From a virus, in IMG/VR virus record IMGVR_UViG_3300033149_002665, positions 1 through 45,705 of that record: 45,705 bases of DNA, one strand, 5' to 3'. Shown here piece by piece: positions 22,610-31,854 of this stretch; within the stretch, counting starts at the first letter, position 1; every line of letters starts with the position of its first letter. The position numbers and the translations under genes were made by a program. A model generated the notes under the pieces. That model did no database searches, was not told the origin of the DNA, and saw only the letters and a list, made by a program, of their open reading frames with translations.

Positions 22610-22634
22610 TTGTGAATGTTGAACATGTAAACAA

Positions 22635-23018
22635 TTAACTTTTTATTTCATTTGTTATTTTACATTCAATAATTGAAAATATTTCTTCTTTAAATTCTAT
22701 ATATTTAAAAATAGATGGTCCCTTATCTAATAATTCATAATATTTCTCGTTTTTCATTTTCTCAACTCCAAGTTTAGATAAATATAAATTTCTTGGATTT
22801 CCCCATTGTTTCCAATAAGTAAAATCTTTTAAATATTTATCTCTTCTTTGAATTGATTCTGGTATTGTAAATACTAAACCCTTATCTTTTTCATATTTGT
22901 TCTTAATTGTTTTAACCATTAAATTTGAAAAAGATGGTAATAAAGGAACAGATCTTTTTATACCATATTTCATTATACTTTCAATATTTCTAGATGGAGT
23001 CACATGCAAAACAATCAA
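22635..23018 (-). CDS. Unknown protein, possible ADP-ribosyltransferase-like fold
   Basis: A 127-residue protein. The start, IVLHVTPSRNIESIMKYGIK, has the H.T....I..I...G pattern seen at the N-terminus of RNA 2'-phosphotransferase and DarT-like ADP-ribosyltransferase folds. The conserved catalytic Glu near the end of such proteins could be in FKEEIF but this cannot be settled. The start is TTG with AAGGAG six bases upstream. The family call is tentative. Confidence 0.5.
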   Translation of the reverse strand: MIVLHVTPSRNIESIMKYGIKRSVPLLPSFSNLMVKTIKNKYEKDKGLVFTIPESIQRRDKYLKDFTYWKQWGNPRNLYLSKLGVEKMKNEKYYELLDKGPSIFKYIEFKEEIFSIIECKITNEIKS

Positions 23019-23057
23019 TTAATTCTCCTTTCATATATTCTTAAAAACAATCTTTTT

Positions 23058-23243
23058 TTATTTACTTAATTGATTAACTATTTTTTGTAATAAATTAACT
23101 ATTTTATTTTCATAATCTTCTTGATCAACACGATTAATTCCTTGATTTGAATTATTAATTGAGTTAGATCCAATACATCTTCCTCTCCCTCTTCCAGTTA
23201 AAGGACCCATTCCTCTGGGTCCTGTTTTGTCAAATCTGGGCAT
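23058..23243 (-). CDS. DUF5320-like small Gly/Arg-rich protein
   Basis: A 61-residue protein starting MPRFDKTGPRGMGPLTGRGR followed by GRCIG. This N-terminal pattern (DxTGPxGxGPxTGRGxGxC) is that of DUF5320, a family of small proteins in anaerobic bacteria and archaea, often encoded near nitrogenase-cofactor-like or metal-related genes. The rest is an Asn/Gln-rich link and a helical end (KIVNLLQKIVNQL), as in the family. A phage-borne copy right after a radical SAM gene is unusual. AAAAGGAG precedes the ATG. Confidence 0.75.
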   Translation of the reverse strand: MPRFDKTGPRGMGPLTGRGRGRCIGSNSINNSNQGINRVDQEDYENKIVNLLQKIVNQLSK

Positions 23244-23290
23244 AATAAATTTCTCCTTTTTAAAATATATTTTTTATTAATTAATAAAAG

Positions 23291-24223
23291 TTACCCTTTC
23301 ATACAATTTTCACAAGGAGTTCCTTTTATTTTTTTGTTCAAATGTGCTTTACGTAACTTCCTAAATTTATCACTATTCCAAGCTTCCATAAAAGAAGTTT
23401 TAGTTAAATCTCCCATTTCAAATCTTCCATCATGATCAAAACAACAAGCAGCTAATTTACCATCATATGTAATATGTCCTTCTGTAAAAATACTCCAACA
23501 TGGAATTGGATCTCTTGGATTATCAAATCTCCCAATATTTCCAGCAACATAATCTTTTCCAAAGACTCCAGAAGTTAGACCAGCTTGATTATATAATGGT
23601 AACCAATAATGTTCATCAACATATGGTTTAATTAATTCAACTGCTTCTTTCATTTTTTCATGTTGTTTATTATCATATTTAATAGAAGATGCATATATTC
23701 CACATTTATGACCAGTCTTTTTAAAAACTTCATCTGATATACTTCTAGCATATTTTATATTACTAATTATTTTATTAAATACATCATAACCCGTCATGTC
23801 TTTTGATTGTTTACTATCTGCCCAATTAAAAGAAAATTTAAGAGAATCTAATCCAGCTAACATACTTTCTCTAAGTTTCTTTGGAGTAGATACAACTCCA
23901 TTAGTTGTAATAAAAACATAATCAAATCCAATATGTTTAGCTGAATTAATTGCTGCATTTAAATATTTATATAAATAACTTTCTCCTAAATAAAATAAAC
24001 CAAGTTCTTGAACACCAGACTCTTTTAAATCTTTAATAATATCTAAATATAAAAAGAAATCCATATCTCCTTGTTGTCTCAAACCTTTAGCAGTAGCACA
24101 GAACCAACATTTTAAATTACATTTTGCAGTTAATTCAATTTTTACAGATATGGGAGCTGGAATAATTTCTTTTTTATAAGTTTCAATTAGACCAGTTACA
24201 TTATCAATCTTTTTTGTGATCAT
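23291..24223 (-). CDS. Radical SAM enzyme with SPASM-like C-terminus
   Basis: A 310-residue protein. CNLKCWFC (C35, C39, C42) is the cluster-binding motif for radical SAM chemistry, followed by LGLFYLGESYLY as the GGE-like strand. The C-terminal section has CWSIFTEGHITYDGKLAACC (in part) and CENC, the cysteine set expected of SPASM domains that hold auxiliary clusters. Such enzymes modify peptides, proteins or sugars. The gene lies right after a class I methyltransferase gene and upstream of the DUF5320-like gene, with AAAGGA as ribosome site. The target is unknown; the nearby fibre or sugar decorations are possible. Confidence 0.88.
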   Translation of the reverse strand: MITKKIDNVTGLIETYKKEIIPAPISVKIELTAKCNLKCWFCATAKGLRQQGDMDFFLYLDIIKDLKESGVQELGLFYLGESYLYKYLNAAINSAKHIGFDYVFITTNGVVSTPKKLRESMLAGLDSLKFSFNWADSKQSKDMTGYDVFNKIISNIKYARSISDEVFKKTGHKCGIYASSIKYDNKQHEKMKEAVELIKPYVDEHYWLPLYNQAGLTSGVFGKDYVAGNIGRFDNPRDPIPCWSIFTEGHITYDGKLAACCFDHDGRFEMGDLTKTSFMEAWNSDKFRKLRKAHLNKKIKGTPCENCMKG

Positions 24224-24226
24224 TCA

Positions 24227-24796
24227 CTAATCCTTTATATATCCTAAAATATATTGTTTATAAATTTCTACTTCTTCAAAATATTCATTAATTTTTGAAA
24301 TCCACCATTCTTTTGGTTTTATGGTCATATGATAATTTTCTCCAGTAGTTGGAGAAGATTTACCAGCTTTTGTATATGATATTTTTGTTATAATACCTTT
24401 CTTTGCTAATCTTCTAAACTCCTGAAAAGTGTCATTAATATTTTCAGGTAAAAGATGTTCTAATACATCAAAACAAGTAACATAATCTACAATCTTATTT
24501 GGTAAAGGAATCTTCTTTATATCTGCATCAATATAAACTATGTTTGGATAATTAGTAATTATTTTACCACAACAAACAGAAGCGAAATCAACAGAGTAAA
24601 CTTTCTCTACATTATAATCTTTAACTGCATTAACTCCAAATTGACCATTTCCACATCCAGCATCTAATAAAGTTTTTGGAGATAACTCTTTAAATTTACT
24701 AGATGTTAAAAATGCTTGACCATAATTTTTATCAAATTCCATATTCATCTGGTCAGGATGAAGATATTCAATATATTTTAATTTTTGATTATGCAT
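24227..24796 (-). CDS. Class I SAM-dependent methyltransferase
   Basis: A 189-residue protein with motif I LLDAGCGNGQFG (residues 41-52), an acidic strand end (VYSVDFA), VYIDADIKKIPL and VTCFDVLEHLLPE, the usual order in class I methyltransferases. The small size and lack of an N-terminal domain suggest a small-molecule or sugar substrate. Its start overlaps the stop of the kelch-like fibre gene by eight bases, so it is translated with it and may act on that fibre or on its decorations. Confidence 0.85.
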   Translation of the reverse strand: MHNQKLKYIEYLHPDQMNMEFDKNYGQAFLTSSKFKELSPKTLLDAGCGNGQFGVNAVKDYNVEKVYSVDFASVCCGKIITNYPNIVYIDADIKKIPLPNKIVDYVTCFDVLEHLLPENINDTFQEFRRLAKKGIITKISYTKAGKSSPTTGENYHMTIKPKEWWISKINEYFEEVEIYKQYILGYIKD

Positions 24797-25826
24797 TTGA
24801 ACAACCAGCTAATTCATATCTTGCTTGAGTTAGATCTCCAAAATCTGTGGCATTACTTGGAGTAGATATTGTAATATAACTAATTGTATTAAGTGTAGTT
24901 GGATTATCATCTTGTCCTCCACCAAAGAGTCCACACTCATTACTTCCATTTGAAGTAGATGCTAAATATCCTATATTACTTGCTAAATCTCCAAAATCAG
25001 TTGTATTACTTGGGGAATTAATTGTTATATATTCTATAACATTTATAGGACCACTTCCACCACCAAAAACTCCTCTATTATTCGTATCATTTGAACAAGA
25101 TGCAAGAGAATATCTTGCTGCTATTAAATCTCCAAAGTCAGTAGCATTACTTGCAGAAGAAATATTTATATATCCAATAATATTAGAAGTAGAACCTGTA
25201 TATCCTCCACCAAATACTCCTGTATTAGATGTTCCATTAGAAGTAGCTGCTAAATATCTTACTGCTTGTGTTAAATCTCCAAAATCTGTTGCATTAGCTG
25301 GAGTTGAAACAATAATGAAATCTAATATATTACTATAGCCTGATATATAACCTCCACCAAATACTCCTCTATCATTAGTTCCATTAGAAGTAGATGAAAG
25401 ACCATATCTAGCAGCAGTCAAATCTCCAAAGTCAGTTGCATTAGCTGGAGTAGATATATCAATTTGATTAATTACATTAGTTGGTCCATTTCCTCCACCA
25501 AATACTCCTGTATTAGATGTTCCATTGGAAGTAGCTGAAATAGAATGTTTTGCTGCAGTTAGATCACCAAAGTCAGTAGCATTAGCTGGAGTTGATATAT
25601 TTACATAATCAATTACATTTGTTACTTCTCCTCCACCAAATACTCCAGTGTCTCCAACACTCTCACCCCCAGATACATCTGTAATCCACCAGCCATCATT
25701 ATCAGCATTTCTTATTTTCCATTTTTCATTTACTGTATCATACCAGACATCAAAAGCATTTACATCTGAAGTCGGTTCACTTGATTGTTTCCATTTAGCA
25801 AATCCTCTTGTTATTGTAGTAGCCAT
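24789..25826 (-). CDS. Kelch-like repeat tail fibre
   Basis: A 345-residue protein. The N-terminal 55 residues (FAKWKQSSEPTSDVNAFDVW and on) form a display or attachment region. Six repeats of about 47 residues follow, each with GVFGGG, NVI.Y..ISTP, NATDFGDLT and ARY.LA.TSNG. The spacing fits six blades of a beta-propeller. Proteins built of such units are common as tail fibres of marine and gut phages and likely bind the host surface. Unlike three of its paralogues it has no internal stop. The methyltransferase gene starts inside its 3' end. Confidence 0.8.
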   Translation of the reverse strand: MATTITRGFAKWKQSSEPTSDVNAFDVWYDTVNEKWKIRNADNDGWWITDVSGGESVGDTGVFGGGEVTNVIDYVNISTPANATDFGDLTAAKHSISATSNGTSNTGVFGGGNGPTNVINQIDISTPANATDFGDLTAARYGLSSTSNGTNDRGVFGGGYISGYSNILDFIIVSTPANATDFGDLTQAVRYLAATSNGTSNTGVFGGGYTGSTSNIIGYINISSASNATDFGDLIAARYSLASCSNDTNNRGVFGGGSGPINVIEYITINSPSNTTDFGDLASNIGYLASTSNGSNECGLFGGGQDDNPTTLNTISYITISTPSNATDFGDLTQARYELAGCSNA

Positions 25827-25855
25827 TTTATATGTTTAACTCCATTTTTTTAATA

Positions 25856-26380
25856 TTAATAATATTCATTAAGTATACTAGCTACTGCATCATTTCTTTT
25901 TTTCAATTTTTCAGTTAAACCATCAATTCCATAAGCAGAAAGTATATTAGTAATAATTCCATTTAAATCATCAGAAATATTTTTATTTGAATGTAATTCA
26001 TTTATAAGTAAATATACAACTTTACATAGATCAGCAACTACATCATTTATATCACCTACTTTCGATTCAATTAAAGATCTCACTAAAAGTTTATTTTTAG
26101 CTTTTTGAGCAAGAGATTTAAGTTCAAGTTCATCTGAATTTAATTCTCTTTTTTCTCCTTCTGGATCTTTGGAATCAACTGGAACTTGTGTAACATTTAT
26201 ATATTTAAATCCATTAGCTGTGTCTTCATCAATAATCATTGGATATAAACATTTTAATTCTTTCCATAATCTTTCAGGTTTATCAGTTTCAGCAACTCTC
26301 CATTCACCAATATCTGCTAAATTATGAACTATGGGTCCCTTATTTCTGGGTATTTTATACATGAAATAAACTTTTGACAT
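25856..26380 (-). CDS. Unknown protein, possibly fibre-associated
   Basis: A 174-residue protein starting MSKVYFMYKIPRNKGPIVHN, with an acidic middle (EGEKRELNSDELELKSLAQK in part) and a helical end. No domain is recognised. TAGGAG precedes the ATG. It lies 30 bases upstream of a kelch-like fibre gene on the same transcript, so it could be a fibre partner or chaperone. Confidence 0.6.
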   Translation of the reverse strand: MSKVYFMYKIPRNKGPIVHNLADIGEWRVAETDKPERLWKELKCLYPMIIDEDTANGFKYINVTQVPVDSKDPEGEKRELNSDELELKSLAQKAKNKLLVRSLIESKVGDINDVVADLCKVVYLLINELHSNKNISDDLNGIITNILSAYGIDGLTEKLKKRNDAVASILNEYY

Positions 26381-26420
26381 ATCTTAAATCTCCTACAAAT
26401 ATATTTATTATATAAATAAA

Positions 26421-27572
26421 CTATTCTTCTTCTTTATTTATCTCAATATTTTGTTCTCTATCAGGATCGTTATACATATACCAATCTTCTGTTAAAGAAT
26501 CAATTCCTATTTCTTTTAACACTTTCTTATATTGATCTTTAAATTCTTCTTCAACAACATGTAAGAAATCATATAAATCATCTGCATCTAAAGTATCAAT
26601 CATTTCTTGAATTGTTAAATCTTCTTTATTATTTAATTTATTTAATTTTTCTCCACAACTTCTAATATAATCAGTAGTTAATCTTATAGCAGTCATGGGG
26701 TGAACACCAAATTGTTGAAGATATTCAATTGTACCCATTCCAATTCTACCATTATTAACTAATAAGTCTCTAAATAGATGTAAAAAACCAATTCTTACAT
26801 GATGTTGAACTTCTGCATTCTCTAAATCACTTTCATCCCAATTAGCAGGTAATCCTTTATTTTTACAAACTTGTAAATAAGAACTTTGAAAAGAAGCTAA
26901 ATCTTTTAATGCTCCTTCTATATATAACATTGCATCAGAAATACCAGAAGCTAATTCTTCTAATTTAACTTTCTTTAATTCAATTTTATATTGATTATGA
27001 TTTTTCTTTTTATGAAGATTTTTTAACTTTTCTTGTAATGGATCTCTTTCTTCTTTTGTAAAGTTATTAACTACTAAATCAGATAATTGTAATTCAATCT
27101 CTTTTATTTCATTATTTATTTGTTCTTGCTCATTTTCTAGCTCTGATATTTCATATTGTGTCCATTCTAGTTTAACTTTATCTTTTTTGACTTTAAATCT
27201 ATTTTCTTTTAAAGCAGATCTCTTATTTTCAATCTGTGCAAGACACTGGCGCAGAACCCGGTAAGGTGAACAATCTTCTAACATGGTCAGGGTCATGAGT
27301 TTATTAGTAGAAAATGAGTTTCTTCTGCCAAGCGCTCTAGTAGCACGATTTATTTCTGGCATATTACTAGCAATTCTTGCTAATTTATTTTCGTCAAATA
27401 CATGAAATTGGGCTAATGATTTATTTTTTGGATCAACAGCTCTAGTTGTTATTTGATTAAAAACATTTTTTCTATCAAAAATATTGTCAATTCTTTCACT
27501 AAGAGCATTGATTTTTTCTTTTGTTACTAATAAATCAAAAGTTTCATTTTTTTTTATTTTATTATCTTCCAT
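26421..27572 (-). CDS. Long coiled-coil protein, possibly structural
   Basis: A protein of about 383 residues, almost wholly helical. Residues 120-220 form a long heptad-type coiled coil (LEWTQYEISELENEQEQINN and on). The last 120 residues include VHPMTAIRLTTDYI and acidic stretches. No enzyme motif is visible. The ATG with AAAGGAAA upstream is chosen; a TTG 24 bases earlier would overlap the HNH gene. Its place downstream of fibre and glycosyltransferase genes suggests a virion or scaffolding role, not proven. Confidence 0.6.
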   Translation of the reverse strand: MEDNKIKKNETFDLLVTKEKINALSERIDNIFDRKNVFNQITTRAVDPKNKSLAQFHVFDENKLARIASNMPEINRATRALGRRNSFSTNKLMTLTMLEDCSPYRVLRQCLAQIENKRSALKENRFKVKKDKVKLEWTQYEISELENEQEQINNEIKEIELQLSDLVVNNFTKEERDPLQEKLKNLHKKKNHNQYKIELKKVKLEELASGISDAMLYIEGALKDLASFQSSYLQVCKNKGLPANWDESDLENAEVQHHVRIGFLHLFRDLLVNNGRIGMGTIEYLQQFGVHPMTAIRLTTDYIRSCGEKLNKLNNKEDLTIQEMIDTLDADDLYDFLHVVEEEFKDQYKKVLKEIGIDSLTEDWYMYNDPDREQNIEINKEEE

Positions 27573-27589
27573 AATATTTCCTTTCTTTT

Positions 27590-28876
27590 TTAACAAATTT
27601 TATTAGCTAAATTTCCAGTAGAACATTCTGTTCCAGTTTTATGACCGTATTTGTAATGACAATTCTCACAAACAGATATAGCATAATCTGGATCTAAAGA
27701 AAAAAATGGTTCTAATTTTTGTGGACGAATATGATGAACATGTTCTGCTTTTTCTCCACAATAAATACATTTATAATCATCCCGTTTTAGTACTTCTTGT
27801 CTAAATATTTGATATTCTTCTGAAGAATATAACTCTTCTATTTCATAAGTTCCTTGTTGAATTTCTACTTCCTTTATAAGCTGACTTGCTGACTTATTAT
27901 AAAGTGGACATTCTTGTTTACACTCTTCACAACAATAAAAGTATCCACCATCATTTCCATCAGGATTTTCCAAACAATAAACTCTATATTCAATTTGTCT
28001 CCCAGTTGGAGTAAACCAACCTCCCATCTCTTTTGAATTAGTACAATTATGATTCTTACAGTGTACTTGTATTTCTTTTTCTCCAGGTTTATCTGGATTA
28101 TATCTCATTTTTTCTACTTTTGAGAAAGTTGGATATTTAGTTTTTAACATATTAATTGTTCTTCTACATGGTGAGACTTTTCCTAAATTGTATTGTCTTA
28201 ACTTTTCTCTAGTTTCTTCAGATACTTGTTTTCCTCTATGCGCTTCACCGATTTTTTTTCTAGTATCCTTTGATAAAATTCTTCCTTTTTGACTTTTACT
28301 CATTTTCCTTAAAGTTTCTTCACTTCTATTTTTTGCACTTTCAGATAGTTTATGTAAAGTTTCTTCAGAAAGATGATTATGTAATCCTTTATTCCATGGT
28401 TCTACTCCAATTTTAGCTTTACTCATTTTCTTTTTAGTTTCTTCAGAAGCTTTTTTACCTACAGCAGCTTGTCTTAATTTTTCTCTAGTTTCTTCTGAAA
28501 CAATTCTACCCTTTCTACTTTCACTCATTTTTCTTTTTGTTTCTTCAGATAATGTTTTACCTTTCCAAAAACTAGTTTTTCCTTTTAATGATTCACTTCG
28601 TTTTCTTAAAGTTTCTTCACTTAAGTTTTCTTTTCTTCTTGATTCACTTATTTTTCTTTTTGTTTCTTCACTTAAGTTTTCTGATTTATGTGATATACTC
28701 ATCTTTTTTAAAGTTTCTTTTGAATATATTCCTGTTTTTCCTTTATTCCAAGCAATATGTCCTTTAAATTTTTTCTGAACTTTTGGACATTTCATATAAT
28801 GATCTGAACAACACCATTTCCCATTTTTAAATTGATATTTCGCTTCTCTTCCACAACCATAATCACACATTCTCAT
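27590..28876 (-). CDS. HNH homing endonuclease with NUMOD3-type repeats
   Basis: A 428-residue protein. It starts with a Cys module (CDYGCGREAKY), then about ten SEET.(K/R).(L/M)S(E/K)S repeats with GKT/GR turns, the NUMOD3-type DNA-binding elements of phage homing enzymes. A second Cys module (CCEECKQECP) precedes the HNH core: CIYCGEKAEHVHHIRP and CENCHYKYGH. It shares both ends, but not the repeat block, with the cut-off gene at the left edge. Its ATG overlaps the stop of the glycosyltransferase gene (ATGA), and a promoter-like element lies 35 bases upstream inside that gene. Confidence 0.92.
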   Translation of the reverse strand: MRMCDYGCGREAKYQFKNGKWCCSDHYMKCPKVQKKFKGHIAWNKGKTGIYSKETLKKMSISHKSENLSEETKRKISESRRKENLSEETLRKRSESLKGKTSFWKGKTLSEETKRKMSESRKGRIVSEETREKLRQAAVGKKASEETKKKMSKAKIGVEPWNKGLHNHLSEETLHKLSESAKNRSEETLRKMSKSQKGRILSKDTRKKIGEAHRGKQVSEETREKLRQYNLGKVSPCRRTINMLKTKYPTFSKVEKMRYNPDKPGEKEIQVHCKNHNCTNSKEMGGWFTPTGRQIEYRVYCLENPDGNDGGYFYCCEECKQECPLYNKSASQLIKEVEIQQGTYEIEELYSSEEYQIFRQEVLKRDDYKCIYCGEKAEHVHHIRPQKLEPFFSLDPDYAISVCENCHYKYGHKTGTECSTGNLANKIC

Positions 28877-29661
28877 TTTATGACTCCACTTTTCTTTGTT
28901 TTATCCCATATATTTATTACATTTGTTCTATTTTCTTTTGAATCATGTAAAGTTTGTTCTCCTTGAATATTTCTTTTACAAATTTTAACTAAATGTTCAG
29001 GTAAAAGGTCAAATGAATACATACCATTATGTCTTAAAGGAATTGTGAAATCAACATATATATTATAACCAAGGTCTCTAAATCTACGACAAATATAATA
29101 ATCTTCTGGTAGATAATAATGATCTATCACACCAATTTTAAAAACATCCCAGCAACGATTTGTAAGAGATGCTCCTCTAGAAAACTTTGAATCATCATAA
29201 TATTCATCAGATACTTTAATAATATCATTAACTGCTTTTCTAGAAAACATTAACACAGCATTTCCAACATGTTCTACATCAGCTAATCCAGTTTCATCAA
29301 AATTATATATTTCTCCAACATTTAAAATTGGTAATCCATTTTCATCAAAACCTTTTAATGGAACAGGTAACCCAATTATATCTTTTTTTCTTGCTAACAT
29401 TTTTGGAATAGCATTATTTGGAATACTCATATCAGCATCAATCCAAACAATATGAGTGTATTTAGGATTTTGATAAAAATAAGAAATTAAACTATTTCTA
29501 GCTTTTGGTACTAATGAGTTATTTCCAATATTAGCAAAATCTATTTCAATATTAGAATTCATTGCTCCTCTTAATAAAGCTGTCATTGAAGAAAAGTAAT
29601 CAATATGTAATTGACAACCATAAGCTGGAGTTGCAATAAAAAGACTTATATTCTCTTTCAT
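28873..29661 (-). CDS. GT-A-type glycosyltransferase
   Basis: A 262-residue protein. The motif THIVWIDADMSIPNNAIPKM (residues 79-98) contains the DxD-type signature (DAD) that binds the metal and nucleotide sugar in GT-A enzymes. Upstream are SLFIATPAYG and NSLVPKARNSLI, as in family 2-like enzymes, and downstream GNAVLMFSR and YLPEDYYICRRFRDLGY, which fit the acceptor-side ED motif. It would add a sugar to a glycan or protein. The gene follows a kelch-like fibre and precedes the HNH gene, in the row of decoration enzymes. AAAGGAG precedes the ATG. Confidence 0.8.
   Translation of the reverse strand: MKENISLFIATPAYGCQLHIDYFSSMTALLRGAMNSNIEIDFANIGNNSLVPKARNSLISYFYQNPKYTHIVWIDADMSIPNNAIPKMLARKKDIIGLPVPLKGFDENGLPILNVGEIYNFDETGLADVEHVGNAVLMFSRKAVNDIIKVSDEYYDDSKFSRGASLTNRCWDVFKIGVIDHYYLPEDYYICRRFRDLGYNIYVDFTIPLRHNGMYSFDLLPEHLVKICKRNIQGEQTLHDSKENRTNVINIWDKTKKSGVIK
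28911..28931 (-). promoter_or_regulatory. Putative phage promoter copy inside the glycosyltransferase gene
   Basis: The minus strand reads ATAGAACAAATGTAATAAAT, a near-copy of the consensus, 35 bases before the HNH start. A coding sequence that happens to hold the element at just this place supports its being the endonuclease promoter. Confidence 0.42.
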
Positions 29662-29705
29662 TTTTTCTATATTCTCCTTTCAAAAATTAATTAATTAATA
29701 AATTA

Positions 29706-30749
29706 CTAATTTCCTCCTGCATTTGCGGTGTATGCTGGTGCATATAATCCAACAGTTAAATCTCCAAAGTCAGTAGCATTACTTGGAGTTGATGTTGTAA
29801 TATAATCTATAATATTACAATATGCTGCTCCAGTATAACCTCCAGCAAATGTGCATTTATCATTTGTTCCATTTGAAGATGACCCACTTGTATATCTTGC
29901 TTGAGTTAAATCTCCAAAATCAGTTGCATTAGCTGGACTATTAATCGTTATAGTATCAATAACATTTGATACATTACCGCCTCCACCAAATACTCCATTT
30001 TCACTAGTTCCATTTGAAGATCCACTTGGATCATTTCTAGCAGAAGTCAAATCTCCAAAGTCAGTAGCATTAGCTGGAGTTGAAATAGTTACGAAATCAA
30101 TAACATTATTTGTTCCTCCAACAAATACTCCTCTATCATTTGTAGAATTTGAAGTCGAAGTTCCTCCACGCCTACCAGAAGTTAAATCACCAAAATCTGT
30201 TGCATTTGCTGGAGTAGAAATTGTTACTTGTTGTATTGTATTAATAGTTATATATCCCATTCCAAATAAACCAATATCAGAAGTAGAATTAGAACAAGTA
30301 GCTAATTCTCTAGTAGATACAATTAAATCTCCAAAATCAGTTGCATTACTAGGAGAAGAAATAGTAATATATTCAATATTATTTTGACTTGCAACAGTCA
30401 TTCCACCACCAGAAATTCCTCTATCAGTAGGTCCATTTGAAGTGCCTGCTAAAAATCTTATTGCTTGACTCAAATCTCCAAAGTCAGTAGCATTAGCTGG
30501 AGTTGAAACTGTAATTTGTTGTATTATATTAAGGTTTCCAGTTCCACTATTATATCCTCCAGAAAATATTCCAATATCTCCATCAGGAGTTCCTCCTATT
30601 TCATTCCATTGACTATCTCTATAATAGTATATAGTATTTGTACTTTCTTTTACCCACCATTCTCCTTCAGAAACTCCCACACTTGGTTCAGCTTCTTGAA
30701 TATACTCAGCACATGGAATAGTAATATCTTCTTAAGATAATCTTGCCAT
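29706..30749 (-). pseudogene. Kelch-like repeat fibre with in-frame TAA at codon 6
   Basis: The ATG at 30749 has an AGGAG site and begins MARLS, then a TAA at 30732-30734, then DITIPCAEYIQEAEPS and on, closely matching the intact paralogue to its right. The rest of the frame is open for 340 codons and has the attachment part GEWWVKESTNTIYYYRDSQW and six kelch-like blades (GIFSGG, GISGGG, GLFGMG, GVFVGG, GVFGGG, CTFAGG). Restart at the GTG at 30680 has no ribosome site. Thus the gene is either broken, read through, or kept as a silent copy for recombination. Confidence 0.75.
30598..30720 (-). repeat. Direct repeat, copy 1 (fibre attachment region)
   Basis: About 120 bases that code for the attachment region are almost identical, with only a few mismatches by eye, to 31663-31785 in the next fibre gene, far more so than the blades. 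This suggests recent duplication or gene conversion. Confidence 0.8.
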
Positions 30750-30773
30750 TAAAATAAACTCCTACAATTTTTA

Positions 30774-31814
30774 TTATGCATTAGAAGTAGCTCCTAAATT
30801 ATATGATGCAGTTTTTAAATCTCCGAAATCAGTTGCGTTTCCTGGAGTAGAAATAGTTATAAATTGAATAGTATTTACAGAACTTCCAGTAGTTCCTCCA
30901 CCAAATAATCCTCTTTCATTAGTTCCATTTGAACAACCGGCTAAATGAGATGTTGCAGCAGTTAAATCTCCAAAGTCAGTAGCATTAGCTGGAGTTGAAA
31001 TAGTTACAAATTGTATTACATTAGTATATAAATACCCTCCAGCCCAAACTCCTCTATCATTAATTCCATTAGAAACGCTTGTAAGTTTACGTTTAGTTTC
31101 TTTTAAATCTCCAAAGTCAGTAGCATTACCTGGAGTAGAAATAGTTATAAATTCAATTACATTTATATTTGTATTAGTATAACCGCCACCACTTATCCCT
31201 CTTTCATTAATTCCATTTGAACAAGATGCTGCACTTTGCTGTTCATTTATTAAATCTCCAAAGTTTGTTGCATTTCCAGGAGTAGAAATAGTTACATATT
31301 CAATAACATTAGTGTTTCCCGAATCATCAACCCCACCGCAAGAAACTCCTCTATCGTTAGTTCCATTTGAAGTTCCTGAATTCAAATATGTTGCTTCTCC
31401 TAAATCTCCAAAGTCAGTTGCGTTTCCTGGAGTAGAAATAGTTATAAATTGAATAACATTTGAACGTGAAGCAACATATCCACCAGCAAAAACACCTGTA
31501 TCATAACCCCCATTTGAAAAATCAGCATATTCTCGTAAAACAGTTAAAAAATCTCCAAAGTCAGTAGCATTAGCTGGAGTTGAAATAGTAACATATTCAA
31601 TTGTATTTCCAAGACCCTCTCCACCGCCAAAACATCCAGTATCTCCAATTGATGCAGCACCAATTTCATTCCATTGGCTATCTCTATAATAGTATATAGT
31701 ATTTGTACTTTCTTTTACCCACCATTCTCCTTCAGAAACTCCCACACTTGGTTCAGCTTCTTGAATATACTCAGCACATGGAACAGTAGGGCTAGTACTA
31801 TTTAATCTTGCCAT
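30774..31814 (-). CDS. Kelch-like repeat tail fibre, intact
   Basis: A 346-residue protein. The N-terminus (MARLNSTSPTVPCAEYIQEA, then GVSEGEWWVKESTNTIYYYR in part) is the attachment part. Six blades follow with headers GCFGGG, GVFAGG, GVSCGG, GISGGG, GVWAGG and GLFGGG and the shared ISTP.NATDFGDL core. It is the intact version of its interrupted neighbour to the left. It lies directly downstream of a sulfotransferase gene in transcription order. It probably recognises the host surface. Confidence 0.8.
   Translation of the reverse strand: MARLNSTSPTVPCAEYIQEAEPSVGVSEGEWWVKESTNTIYYYRDSQWNEIGAASIGDTGCFGGGEGLGNTIEYVTISTPANATDFGDFLTVLREYADFSNGGYDTGVFAGGYVASRSNVIQFITISTPGNATDFGDLGEATYLNSGTSNGTNDRGVSCGGVDDSGNTNVIEYVTISTPGNATNFGDLINEQQSAASCSNGINERGISGGGYTNTNINVIEFITISTPGNATDFGDLKETKRKLTSVSNGINDRGVWAGGYLYTNVIQFVTISTPANATDFGDLTAATSHLAGCSNGTNERGLFGGGTTGSSVNTIQFITISTPGNATDFGDLKTASYNLGATSNA
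31663..31785 (-). repeat. Direct repeat, copy 2 (fibre attachment region)
   Basis: Matches 30598-30720; see that entry. The shared text includes the codons for GEWWVKESTNTIYYYRDSQW. Confidence 0.8.
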
Positions 31815-31854
31815 ATTTTTAAAAACCTCCTAATAATATCATCCCTTTTAATTT

